The position numbers were made by a program, and so were the translations under genes. The notes under the pieces were generated by a model. That model saw only the letters and a program-made list of their open reading frames with translations. It did no database searches and had not been told where the DNA came from. Shown here in pieces: positions 49,080 to 59,668 of a DNA stretch of 64,000 bases. Each line of letters opens with the position of its first letter. Position 1 is the first letter of the stretch. The DNA comes from Closterium sp. NIES-65 (lineage: Eukaryota > Streptophyta > Zygnematophyceae > Desmidiales > Closteriaceae), in contig CANXME010000213.1 in NCBI GenBank assembly GCA_948144175.1, forward strand, positions 2,023,501-2,087,500. Reading direction: 5' to 3'.

Positions 49080-49440
49080 CTTAGCCAGCGCGCCCGCCAG
49101 CCAGCCAGCGCGCCAGCCAGCCAGCGCGCCAGCAGCCTGCGCGCCAGCCAGCCAACGCGCCAGCCCGCCAGCGCGCCAGCCAGCCAGCGCGCCAGCCCGC
49201 CAGCGCGCCAGCCAGCCAGCGCGCCAGCCAGCCAGCGCGCCAGCGCGCCAGCCAGCTTGCGCGCCAGCCCGCTTGCACGCCAGCCCGCCAGCACGCCCGC
49301 CAGCGGGCGCACCAGCGAGCCCGCCGGCTCGCCTGCCAGCGCGCCCGCCAGCGAGCTCGCCAGCGCGCCCGCCAGCACGCACGCCAGCGCGCCCGCTAGC
49401 GCGCCCGCCAGCGCGCCACGCCAGCGGGCCCCGCCAGCGC
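49080..49440 (+). repeat. Tandem array in the E9 leader
   Basis: Units CAGCCAGCCAGCGCGC and CCCGCCAGCGCG repeat through the leader between primer-binding site and gag. Confidence 0.82.
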
Positions 49441-49560
49441 GCGCCCCGCCGCCCCGCGCCCAGCCAGTGCGCACCCCGCCTGCGCGCACCCGCCTCGCAC
49501 TCACCTCCCTCTCCTCCTCCTCTCGCGGCTGGCGGCCGCTATCACTTGTCCTCGCCCCTC

Positions 49561-51143
49561 ATGGTGACGTCTCGCGTGCTCCGTTTCGACCCTGAGGGGC
49601 GTGCGATTGACTTTAGTACCTGGCTGACGCAGGCCCAGCGCCACCTTAGGAGCCAGCGCCAGGATGGCATGCACCTGTTTGCGCATGCGTCCGGTGCTCT
49701 GCCCGCCCCGCCGCAGCCTTCACCGCTGCCCACTACCCCACCGCCTACTTCCGAGCAGGAGGCTGAGTACCAGCGCCGTTTCCTCGCTCGTGACGTGTGG
49801 GAGTCTCGTGACGCTGCTGCCTGCCTCGCCCTGACCGACCTTCTCCCGCCGACTGAGGCTGTCCACTTCACTCAGGTCGAGTCTGCTGCAGACCTTTACA
49901 CTGCTATTGTTGCTCGCTACTCCACTCCCTCCTCTGCCTCCCTCAGCCGCCTCCTCGTCCCCTTTATCTACCCTGACCTCGCCTCCTTTGAGACTGTTGC
50001 TGACCTCGCTACCCACCTGCGCTCCCTTGAAGCTTGCTTCAAGGCCGCTTGCACTGAGGAACAGCTTGCCCTTGCACCCCCCCCCCCCATGTGGCTCACT
50101 ATTCACTGGTTAGTCACTCGCCTCCCTGACCGTCTAGCCACAGCCCGGGACGCGCTTCTCCTGAAGCACCCCACTGAGCTTACTATCGATCTTCTTGAGA
50201 CCGCTCTCTCGAAGATCGAGAGTAACCTCCTCGCTGTTGCCTCCGCCTCTTCCGTGCCTCCTCCTCGTCTCTTTGAGGGGTGTGCGGTACCACAGCTTCC
50301 CACCTTCACTGCCTCGCTTGCCACTGCCGCGTCTTCTGCCTCTGAGGAGACGGCGGCCGTTTCTGTCTCTGGCGGACAGAAACGTGGCAAGTCCGGCAAG
50401 AAGGGAGGGAAGGGCGGCAGGGGTTCTGGGGGTGTTGCGGGTGGCGGCGGTGGCGGTAGTACTAGTGGCGGGGGTGGCGGCGGGGGTGACTCGGGACCTG
50501 ACGGCTCTCCTCTAGACGGTGGTGAGGGGTTTTCGCAGCAGCAGCAGCAGACTTCTCCGCACCTGCCACCGCCTAGACAGCAGCAGCGGCAGGGACAGCA
50601 GCAGCAGCGCCAGGGCCAACAGCAGCGTCCGCCTCAGCAGCAGCCCCAGCAGTGGGGCACTCTGCAGCAGTGGGGCACTCAGCAGCAGTGGGGCCCTTCG
50701 CAGCAGTGGGCCCCCCCGCAGCAGTGGAGACCTACGGGCCCCCCGAGCACTGGGCGCAGTGGTGCCCCTTCTAGTCGGGGACCCCGCTCGGCCGGCCGCG
50801 ACGTTGGTCCCTGTGAGTACTGGATCCTGACGGGTCCGCGCAGGGGCACGTACTGCGGCCGCCCTGACCACTCTGCTGCACGCTGCTTCAGCCGTCTTGA
50901 CGACCTGTACGTCCTGCACCACGGTCCCTCCGCTCCCCCGCCACCGCGCTGGGGACCACTCCTTGCTCGTGGTGTTGCTGTGTTTGATATGTCTATGGAT
51001 GATGCTAGGTCTTATGCCATGTATGCTGATGTTGACTATAGTGCTGTCGGATCTGTTTACTTGCCTGTACCTAGCGTAGGATCTTTGCCTGTTGCTAGAG
51101 TAGGTGCTGGTGTAGGATCCTGTCTAACTACTAGTACAGGTGC
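49561..51143 (+). pseudogene. E9 gag (5' part of split Gag-Pol)
   Basis: ATG 49561 opens MVTSRVLRFDPEGRAIDF, the same start motif as other members. The frame is open further upstream only because the leader repeats lack stops. A UBN2-type Gag, a Gly-rich stretch (50425-50490), a Gln-rich stretch (50535-50740) and the zinc knuckle C-x13-C-x4-H-x4-C (50812-50883) follow. The frame is cut by E10 at the duplicated GGTGC (51139-51143) and continues at 59669. Confidence 0.87.
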
Positions 51144-51269
51144 TGTCAAACATTATATATGTTGTTGTAGTTGTTTAGGCTACAGTGGGTTAGCCTATAG
51201 GGGGTACACATTCCTAGGTTTTGATACTTGTACTCATTTCACTCATAGTTAATTCATTCTTGTTCAACA
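51144..51269 (+). repeat. 5' LTR of E10
   Basis: 126 bp, TGTCAAACAT...TTCAACA. It differs from the 3' LTR once (AGTTAATTC versus AGTTCATTC). Confidence 0.92.
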
Positions 51270-51349
51270 TGGTATAGAGCAGGTCCTTCCTAGGACCGAT
51301 TTTTTTTTAGGGCCCACCACTACCTACCTACCTACCTGCGCCCTAGGGC

Positions 51350-52020
51350 GCCTCGGCTTTCACGCCCCTAGAGGCCCCGTCGGCCCCGCGCTCTCGCACC
51401 TAGAGGCTTCGGTCGGCCCCGCGCTCGCTTTTAGAGGCCCCGAATCGGCCCCGCGCTTACCCCTAGAGGCCCGCGTCGGCCCCGCGCTCGTCCTTACCGG
51501 CCCCGATCGGCCCCGCGCTTGTCCCTCACGGCCCCGATAGGCCCCGCGCTCCCCCTTAGAGGCCCACGCCGGCCCCGCGCTCGTCCCTTATGGCCCCGAT
51601 CGGCCACGCGCTCGTCCCTCACGGCCCCGATAGGCCCCGCGCTCGCCCTTAGCACCCACGTCGGCCCCGCGCTCGCCCTTAGCACCCACGTCGGCCCCGC
51701 GCTCGTCCCTCACGGCCCCACCCGCTCCCCGCGCTTGCCCTTAGCGGCCCCGAACGGCCCCACCCAGACCGAGCAGCCCGAACCGAGCCGACCCGAGCCG
51801 CCCAGCCCTAACGGAACCGAGCCGCCCGACCCGAGCCGCCAGCCCTAACCGACCCGAGCCGCCCGAGCCGCGCAGCCCGAACCGAGCCGCCCGAACCGAG
51901 CCGCGCCGCCCGACCCGAGCCGCCCGAACCGAGCCGCGCCGCCCGACCCGAGCCGCGCCGCCCTACCTATACCGAGCCGCGCCGCCCTACCTGTACCGAG
52001 CCGCGCCGCCCTACCTACCC
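51350..52020 (+). repeat. GC-rich tandem arrays in the E10 leader
   Basis: CGGCCCCGCGCTCGCCCTTA-like units are at 51370-51760. CCGAGCCGCCCGAACCGAG-like units are at 51770-52020. A related array recurs at 52700-53130 before the second gag start. Confidence 0.8.
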
Positions 52021-52054
52021 TACTGCTCCTACTGCTTTTCCTACTGCTGCTACC

Positions 52055-52705
52055 ATGGCTAGCCCTCCTGTCCTAGCCTTCGATACTGAGGGCTGCCCAG
52101 TGAAGTTCGACACCTGGCTTGATGACCTACACCTCTTTCTACAGCTCACTGCCAAGGAAGACATCTCACTGTACGATCATGCCTTAGGCCACACTACTGC
52201 TCCTGCTGCTACTGCTGACAGCACTGCCCGCTCACAGTGGCAGACTCGTGACGCCCATACTCGCTTCGCTATTCGCAACTCTCTGCCGATAGATGAGCGC
52301 GAGCACTTTGGGCAGCACAAGACTGCACGGGCACTGTACACTGCTGTCGTTGCCCGCTACTCCTCGCCGGCCTCTGCCGCTCTAGGCCGTCTCTCTCTTC
52401 CCTACCTGTTCCCCAACCTAGCTTCCTTCCACACTGTCGCTGATCTCATTACCCACCTCCGCACTAGTGAGGCTCGCTTCCGCGCCGCTATGCCTGATGA
52501 GTTCCTTGCCAAGAACCCACCCCCGCTCTGGCTCACTCTCTACCACCTAGTCACGCGCCTCCCTGACACTCTGCGCTCAGTCAGGGACCACTTCCTAGCT
52601 CGCTGCCCCACCGAACTCACCAGTGCCCTCCTCGAGAAGGAACTGCTTGCAGCTGAGGCTAGCATAGTCGCTGTAGGTGCCTCTCGCGGTGACCCCCGTT
52701 CCCCC
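52055..52705 (+). pseudogene. E10 gag fragment, first copy
   Basis: ATG 52055, MASPPVLAF, open through the UBN2-type region to VGASRGDPRS. There the sequence returns to leader-like repeats instead of continuing Gag. It duplicates 53187-53830 with roughly 7% base differences over the first 114 bases. Confidence 0.85.
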
Positions 52706-53186
52706 CGCCCCTTACGGCCCCGCGCTCGCCCCTTACGGCCCCGCGCTCGCCCCTTAGCGACCCTGTCGGCCCCGCGCTCGCCCTTAGCGGCTCCTTACGG
52801 CCCCGCGCTCGCCCTTAGCGGCCCCTTACGGCCCCGCGCTCGCCCCTAGAGGCCCCGATCGGCCCCGCGCTCGCCCTTAGCGGCCCCTTACGGCCCCGCG
52901 CTCGCCCCTAGAGGACCCGATCGGTCCCGCGCTCGCCCCTAGAGGCCCCGAACGGCCCCCCCCAGAACGAGCCGCCCGACCCGAGCAGCCTGAACCGAGC
53001 CGCCGAGCCCGAACTGAGCCGCCCGAACCGAGCCGCGCCGCTCGAACTAGCCGCGCCACCCTTCCCAAGCCGCGCCGCCCTACCTGAATCGAGCCGTGCC
53101 GCCCGTACTGGACCGAGCCGCCCTACCTGAGTCGCACTGCCTACTGTTTTTGGGATGCCCCTACTGCTATTACTCCTACTACTGCT

Positions 53187-56100
53187 ATGGCTAGCCCTCC
53201 TGTGCTAGCTTTCGATGCTGAGGGCCGCCCAGTGAAGTTCGAAACCTGGCTAGATGACCTACACCTCTTCCTACAGCTCACTGCCAAGGAGGACATCTCA
53301 CTGTACGATCACGCCCTAGGCCATGCTCCTGCTCCTGCTGCTACTGCTGCCAGCACTGCCCGCTCACAGTGGCAGACTCGTGACGCCCACGCTCGCTTCG
53401 CTATTTGCAACTCCCTGCCGATAGATGAGCGCGAGCACTTTGGGCAAGCACAAGACTGCACAGGCACTGTACACTGCTGTCGTTGCCCGCTACTCCTCAC
53501 CGGCCTCTGCCGCACTAGGCCGTCTCTCTCTTCCCTACCTGTTCCCCGACTTAGCCTCTTTCCACACAGTCGCTGACCTCATTACGCACCTCCGCACTAG
53601 TGAGGCTCGCTTCCGCGCCGCCATGCCTGATGAGTTCCTTGCCAAGAACCCACCCCCACTCTGCTCACTCTCTACCACCTAGTCACCCGCCTCCCTGACA
53701 CTCTGCGCTCAGTCAGGGACCACTTCCTAGCTCGCTGCCCCACTGAGCTCACCATTGCCCTCCTCGAGAAGGAACTCCTTGCAGCTGAGGCTAGCATAGT
53801 CGCTGTAGGTGCCTCTCGTGGCGACCCCCGTACCCCGTTCTTTGAGGGGTGTTATCCCTCCCCCCTTCTTCCCTCTGTCGCCTATGCTATTGCTGTCGAC
53901 CTCCTTGGTGCTGAGAAGGTCGGGACTGCGTCTGCTTCGAGTGGGCGCCGCAACGGCAAGGGCAAAGGGGGCAAGGGCGGTGGTGGTGACAGCGGGGGTG
54001 GCGGTGGTGGGGGAGGTGGTGGTGGTGGGGGGGGTGGCGCGGGTGGGGGAGGTGGCAGCAGTGGGGGAGGTGGCGGCAGCGGCGGGGGAGGTGGCCGGGG
54101 CGGAGGAGGTGGTGGGGGTGGCGGTGGACGAGGCAACGGCCGGGGTTGGGGTGGTCGAGGAGGTGGTAGCGGCGGTGGTGGTCGTGGAGGCGCTGGCGGT
54201 GGCCAGGGCCAGCAGCACACTCCGTCGCCCCAGGAGGTCCGTGAGTGGTACTCTCAGCACCGGGGGGGGGGCCTTAGCTGCACGTACGTCATTCGCACTG
54301 GTGACCGCACTGGCCAGCCGTGTGGGGGACCGCACGCCACACAGCGTTGCTTCGCTCGTCTGAACAACGCTTGGCGTGTTCAGTTCCCTCAGGCCACTGA
54401 GCTGCCCCGCTGGGTTGATCTCCTGAAGAAGGGGATTGATATCTATGCTCTAGACTTTGATGCTATTCTCACTGCCATGTATGTAATGTCTACTAGTGGA
54501 GAGGGTGCTGAGTACCTGAGTGTCCCGCCCGACCCGGGCATTAGGACTAGTGCGTCTGCCGCTCCAGGTACTCGCGTGTCCGCTACCCCAGGTGCTGGTG
54601 AGGCTGCTGCTCTAGGTGCGTGTACGTCTGCCCCCCCTAGTACTGTGTCGACTGCAGCACTGCACACCTTCACACTGGATTCAGGGGCCTCTCGCTGTTT
54701 CTTTCGTGACCGCACTGCCCTTGAGCCCCTTGCTCGGCCAGTTGCTTTCTCCCTCGCTGACCCCTCTGGGGGTCCGGTCCTTGCGACCTCCTCCACTGTC
54801 CTTCCCTGTCCTGCGGTCCCGTCGGGCACACTGTCGGGTCTCCACCTCCCCTCGTTCTCCACGAACTTGGTGGCAGGTTGTGCACTACAGGACGCGGGTG
54901 TTCACCAGTTCACCCCTGCCTATGAGCGTGTCACACACTGCACGTGTGCCCGTACAGGCCGCCACTTGGCTACCTTCACCCGGCAGCCGGGGTCGGATCT
55001 GTACACACTGACTACTGCCCCCCCTCAGGTCGCTGCGTCTGCGTCTGCGTCCGCGTCAGGTCAGCTGTTCGCCCCCTGCTCGTGTCGCTCTCTAGCGCAC
55101 GAGACTGTCCTCTGGCACCACCGACTTGCCCACCCGTCTGTGCAGCGCCTTCGTGCCATGCACTCCCGGTACCTTGTCTCTGGTCTTCCCAGGGTCCTCC
55201 CTCCCCTCCCACCCTCGCCTGCTCCTCCCTGTCTTCCCTGTGTCGAGGGGCGGCAGCTCGTCGCTCCTCACTCCTCCTCGTTTCCCCTGACGACAACTCC
55301 TTTGCAGACGCTCCACATGGACGTGTGGGGCCCAGCCCGCGTCCGTGGTCAGGGTCAGGAGAGGTACTTCCTGATCGTTGTTGACGACTACTCGCGCTAC
55401 ACCACGGTCTTTCCCTTGGGAGCCAAGGGTGAGGTCCCTGATGTTTTGATCCCTTGGATCCGCAGAGCTCGTCTCCAGCTCAGCGAGCGTTTCCGCTCGG
55501 ACTTTCCTGTCCTGCGCTTGCACTCTGACAGAGGTGGTGAGTTCTCCTCCGACCTCTTGGCAGCCTACTGTGCTGAGCACGGCATTGAGCAGTTGTTCAC
55601 GCTTCCGGCCTCTCCACAGCAGAATGGGGTTGCGGAGCGCCGCATTGGCCTGGTCATGGAGGTCGCTCGTACCTCCTTGATCCATGCGGCTGCCCCCCAC
55701 TTTCTGTGGCCGTTTGCGGTCCGGTACGCTGCGCATCAGCTCAACCTCTGGCCCCGTGTCTCCTTGCCGGAGACCTCGCCCACACTGCTGTGGACGGGGG
55801 AGGTTGGCGATGCGTCGCGTTTCCGGGTCTGGGGATCTCGAGCTTTTGTCCGCGATTCGTCTGCGGACAAGCTCTCCTCTCGTGCTGTTCCCTGCGTCTT
55901 CCTCGGCTTTGTTCCGGACGCGCCTGGTTGGCAGTTTTACCACGCCACCTCGCGCCGGGTCATGCCCTCTCAGGACGTCACTTTTGACGAGTCTGTCCCC
56001 TACTACTGCCTCTTTCCCTACCGCACTGCCCCGCTCCCACCCCCACCTCTCTTCCTCGCGCCAGGTGCTGCTGTCGTAGACCCCCTCCCCCCTTAGGGTG

Positions 56101-59100
56101 CCGCTCCCTCAGGTGTGTCTCAGGTAGACCCGGTCGAGCCTGTTGAGGTTGCTGTCGACTCTCGTCCTGCTGGGGGTGCTGAGCGTGGGGGTGCAGAGAC
56201 TGGGGGTGCTGAGCCTGGGGGTGCGGACTCTGGGGGTGCTGAGCCTGGGGGTGCGGACATTGGGGGTACTGAGCCTGGGGGTGCTGGGCCTGGGGGTGCG
56301 GACTCTGGGGGTACTGAGCCTGGGGGTGCTGAGCCTGGGGGTGCGGTGACTGGGGGTGCTGAGCCTTGCGGTGCTGGGCCTGAGGGTGCTACACCTGGAC
56401 GCGACCTCTCCTCGGAGCAGTTGCGTGAGTGGTACTTACAGTACTGCAGCCTCCGGGGTGTTACCTCGGGGACCAGGCGCACTACAGGGACTGGGGCTGG
56501 TACTTCTCCTCCTAGTCGGGAGCTCCCCTCTCGTGAGCGGATCCGTGAGTGGTACGAGCGCCGTTGCACACTTCGGAGTGGTGCGCCTCGTCTCACGGAC
56601 CCGACTGCCCCTGGTGCTACGGACCCGGGGGTTGGAGCTGCTGCTGGTGCTGCGGACCCTGGCGTTGGAGCTGCTGCTGGTGCTGCGGACCCTAGCGTTG
56701 GAGGTGCTGCTGGTGCTGCGGACCCTGGCGTTGGAGCTGCTGCTGGTGCCGCGGACCCGAGGGTTGGAGGTGCTGCTGGTGCTGAGGACCCGGGCCTTGG
56801 GGCTGCGGCTGGTGCTGCGGACCCTGGCGTTGGAGCTGCTGCTGGTGCTGTGGACCCTGGTGTCGGAGTCCCTGCTGGTGCTGAGGACCCGGGCGTTGGA
56901 GCTGCGGCAGGTGCTGTGGACCCTGGTGTTGGAGCCACTGCTGGTGCTGAGGACTCGGGCGTTGGTGCTGAGGCTAGTACTGAGGACCTGGGCGTTGGAG
57001 CTGCTGCTGGTTCTCGTACTGCCGCTGGGTATACAGGTGTTGTCCCTGCTGTGTCTGGAGTCGCCGCGCGCCCTCAGCCGTACTTCGTTCCGCTCCTTCA
57101 GCAGGTTCTTGGTCTCTCGCCTCCTCCTGGTCCTCCTCCCTTAGCGTGTTCACAGCCTGTCCCGTCACAGTTACAGTTGCAGCCGGCCTCTCCACTACCT
57201 GCTCCTTCTCCTTACACTGGTCCTACTGGCGGTCTTACTGAGCGTCGTGAGTCTGCGTCTCGTCCGGCGTCGCTTGTCCGTCCTGCTAGTGCTAGTGCTC
57301 GTAGTTCGCGCCGGCGTCCTCCTCCTGCCCCTGGCACGCACCGGATGTCTCTACGTCCGTCTACTGCTCCTCTGCGTGCCCCTTTGCCTTCTCCTCCTGC
57401 GTCCTCTTTTCCTGCTCTCGCCGACCCTGAGTCGGACTCTCTTCGTGCTGCCAGTCCTAGTGTCACGCGTCTCCTTGCTACTGTTGTCACTGACCCTTCT
57501 TTCGAGTCTACTGCTACGTCTGCTCTCGTTACTGAGCTTGTCGACTTTGCTGCTCGCTGTCGCTTAGACTACGCTGCTAGTCTTGTCGCTGAGTCTGAGT
57601 CTGTCTGTCCTCCGTCCGTCGGGGGTGAGTGTGCCCTTGGCACGGACGTCCTTGAGGACAGGCAGGAGGAGTTCCACTGTCTGGCAGCTGCTTCACCTCA
57701 TCTCGTGTCCGTACTGCTTACCCCTGAGGGAGACCCGGATGCACTTGACATCCCGACTCCGCGCTCTTACGCGGAGGCGATAGAGGGTCCCTACTCCTCT
57801 CAGTGGCAGGCAGCTATGGATGCAGAGATGGCTTCCTGGAAGTCCACAGGCACCTACGTTGACGCTGTCCCCCCTCCTGGGGCGAACATCGTCAGTGGCA
57901 TGTGGATCTTCAGGGTGAAGCGGCCGCCGGGTTCTCCGCCTGTCTTCAAGGCGCGTTACGTGGCTCGTGGCTTCAGTCAGCGACAGGGAGTTGACTACTT
58001 TCAGACCTTCTCCCCCACCCCGAAGATGACCACTCTTCGGGTACTGCTGCACGTTGCTGCTCACCGGGACTACGAGCTGCACTCTCTCGACTTCAGCACA
58101 GCTTTCCTGCAGGGCAGCCTGCACGAGGAGATCTGGCTGCGCCGCCCACCTGGCTTCACTGGGTCTTTCCCTCCTGGTACCCAGTGGAGTCTCCGGTGTC
58201 CAGTCTACGGTCTCCGCCAGGCGCCACATGAGTGGCACGACACACTGAGGACTACGCTTGCGGCTCTTGGGTTCGCTCCGTCTACTGCCGACCCGTCGCT
58301 GTTTCTACACACTGACACCTCTCTGCCGCCGTTCTACATCCTCGTGTACGTCGACGACTTGGTCTTTGCCACAGCTGACACTACTGGACTCGCCCACGTG
58401 AAGTCCGAGCTGCAGAAGAGACACACGTGCACTGACCTGGGTGAACTGCGCAGCTACCTTGGCTTGCAGATCACCCGGGACAGAGCACGCCGCACCATTA
58501 CCCTGACTCAGTCACACATGGTGCAGCAGGTCCTTCAGCGCTTCGGCTTCACGTACTCCTCGCCTCAGGCCACTCCTCTGTCTACTCGCCACTCGCTCTA
58601 AGCTCTGCCTTCGGATGAGTCCGTAGAGTCGAGTGGCCCGTACCCAGAGCTTGTTGGCTGTCTCATGTACCTGATGACCTGCACACGACCTGACCTTGCA
58701 TACCCTCTTAGCATTCTTGCACGCTATGTTGCTCCTGGGAGACACCGACCAGAGCACATGGCTGCAGCGAAGAGGGTGTTGCGCTACTTGTGCTGTACGT
58801 CGGGCATGGGACTAGTGCTTGGAGGGCGGAGTCCAGTGGTCCTCACTAGACACGCAGACGCTTCTTGGGCTGACGACCAGGCTACGCAGCGGTCGTCACA
58901 GGGTTACACCTTCAGCCTTGGTTCCGGCTCTGTTTCGTGGCGGGCTACTCGCTCGTCTTCTGTTCTTTGCTCCAGTTGTGAGGCTGAGATCTACGCAGGG
59001 GCCATGGCTGCTTAGGAGCTTCGCTAGCTCACCTACCTGCTGACCGACCTTGGAGAGCCGCCTCGTTCTCCTCCAGTCCTGTACGTCGACAACAAAGCCA

Positions 59101-59330
59101 TGCTGGCCTTGTGTCGGGAGCAGAGACTGGAGCACAGAACAAAGCACATTGCTCTCCGCTACTTCCTTGCTCGTGAGCTACAGCAGCGTGGTCAGTTGCG
59201 ACTTGCGTACGTGGCCTCTGAGGCCAACACTGCTGATGTCTTCACCAAGGCACTTCCGCCTTGTGATCATCAGCGCTGCTGTACCCAGCTGGGTCTTGTG
59301 TCTGTCTTGCCTCACTTGCTCTCCTCTTGA
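53187..59330 (+). pseudogene. E10 Gag-Pol, frameshifted and with four stops
   Basis: The second gag start is at ATG 53187. One extra A near 53452 and one missing G near 53663 break the frame when compared with the first copy. From about 53700 on, one frame carries the Gly-rich tract (53980-54200), zinc knuckle C-x13-C-x3-H-x4-C (from 54279), protease DSGAS and complete integrase blocks. A TAG at 56094-56096 (Gln position) precedes an AEPGG and AADPGV repeat linker, RT with YVDD, TAA at 58599-58601, TAG at 59013-59015 and about 59025-59027, then RNase H to 59330. It is non-functional, although LTRs are nearly identical. Confidence 0.88.
56165..56395 (+). repeat. 15-bp minisatellite (AEPGG repeats) in E10
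   Basis: GCTGAGCCTGGGGGT and GCGGACTCTGGGGGT units. A second, longer period (about 36 bp, coding for GVGAAAGAADP) follows at 56630-57000. Confidence 0.85.
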
Positions 59331-59542
59331 CCCTCTTTGTACTGTTACATATATATATCACTGCTCTTGCTTGTTTAATCTTATATATATATCTGTACTC
59401 CTGCATGTGAACTGGCCTTGTGGCCTTGCACTTGTGCTCGGATTGTGTGGTGACGTTGTGATCCACCCTGAGCTTGCTTTGTTTTGCTTTACTTGACTGG
59501 TCTTGTGACCCCTAGTTCTCCCCCACTTCGCCTATGGGGGTG

Positions 59543-59668
59543 TGTCAAACATTATATATGTTGTTGTAGTTGTTTAGGCTACAGTGGGTTAGCCTATAGG
59601 GGGTACACATTCCTAGGTTTTGATACTTGTACTCATTTCACTCATAGTTCATTCATTCTTGTTCAACA
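59543..59668 (+). repeat. 3' LTR of E10
   Basis: 126 bp, partner of 51144-51269. The polypurine tract TATGGGGGTG just before it lies in the CCCCCA...TGGGGG hairpin (about 59521-59541). Confidence 0.92.

Larger units (their letters stand above)
51144..59668 (+). mobile_element. E10: Ty1/Copia element with internal duplication, inserted in E9
   Basis: LTRs 51144-51269 and 59543-59668 (126 bp) differ at one base by eye. Target duplication GGTGC is at 51139-51143 and 59669-59673. The primer-binding site TGGTATAGAGC starts at 51270 and the box AGGGCCCACC is at 51309. The leader plus gag N-terminus occurs twice in tandem (period about 1132 bp): gag starts at 52055 and again at 53187. Pol has four nonsense codons. 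Length is 8525 bp. Confidence 0.9.

Noticed and set aside
49039-49560. N-terminal Ala/Pro/Ser-rich extension of E9 Gag
   Set aside because: There is no ATG at 49039, and the stretch is the leader array. Homologous Gags begin at the position of ATG 49561.
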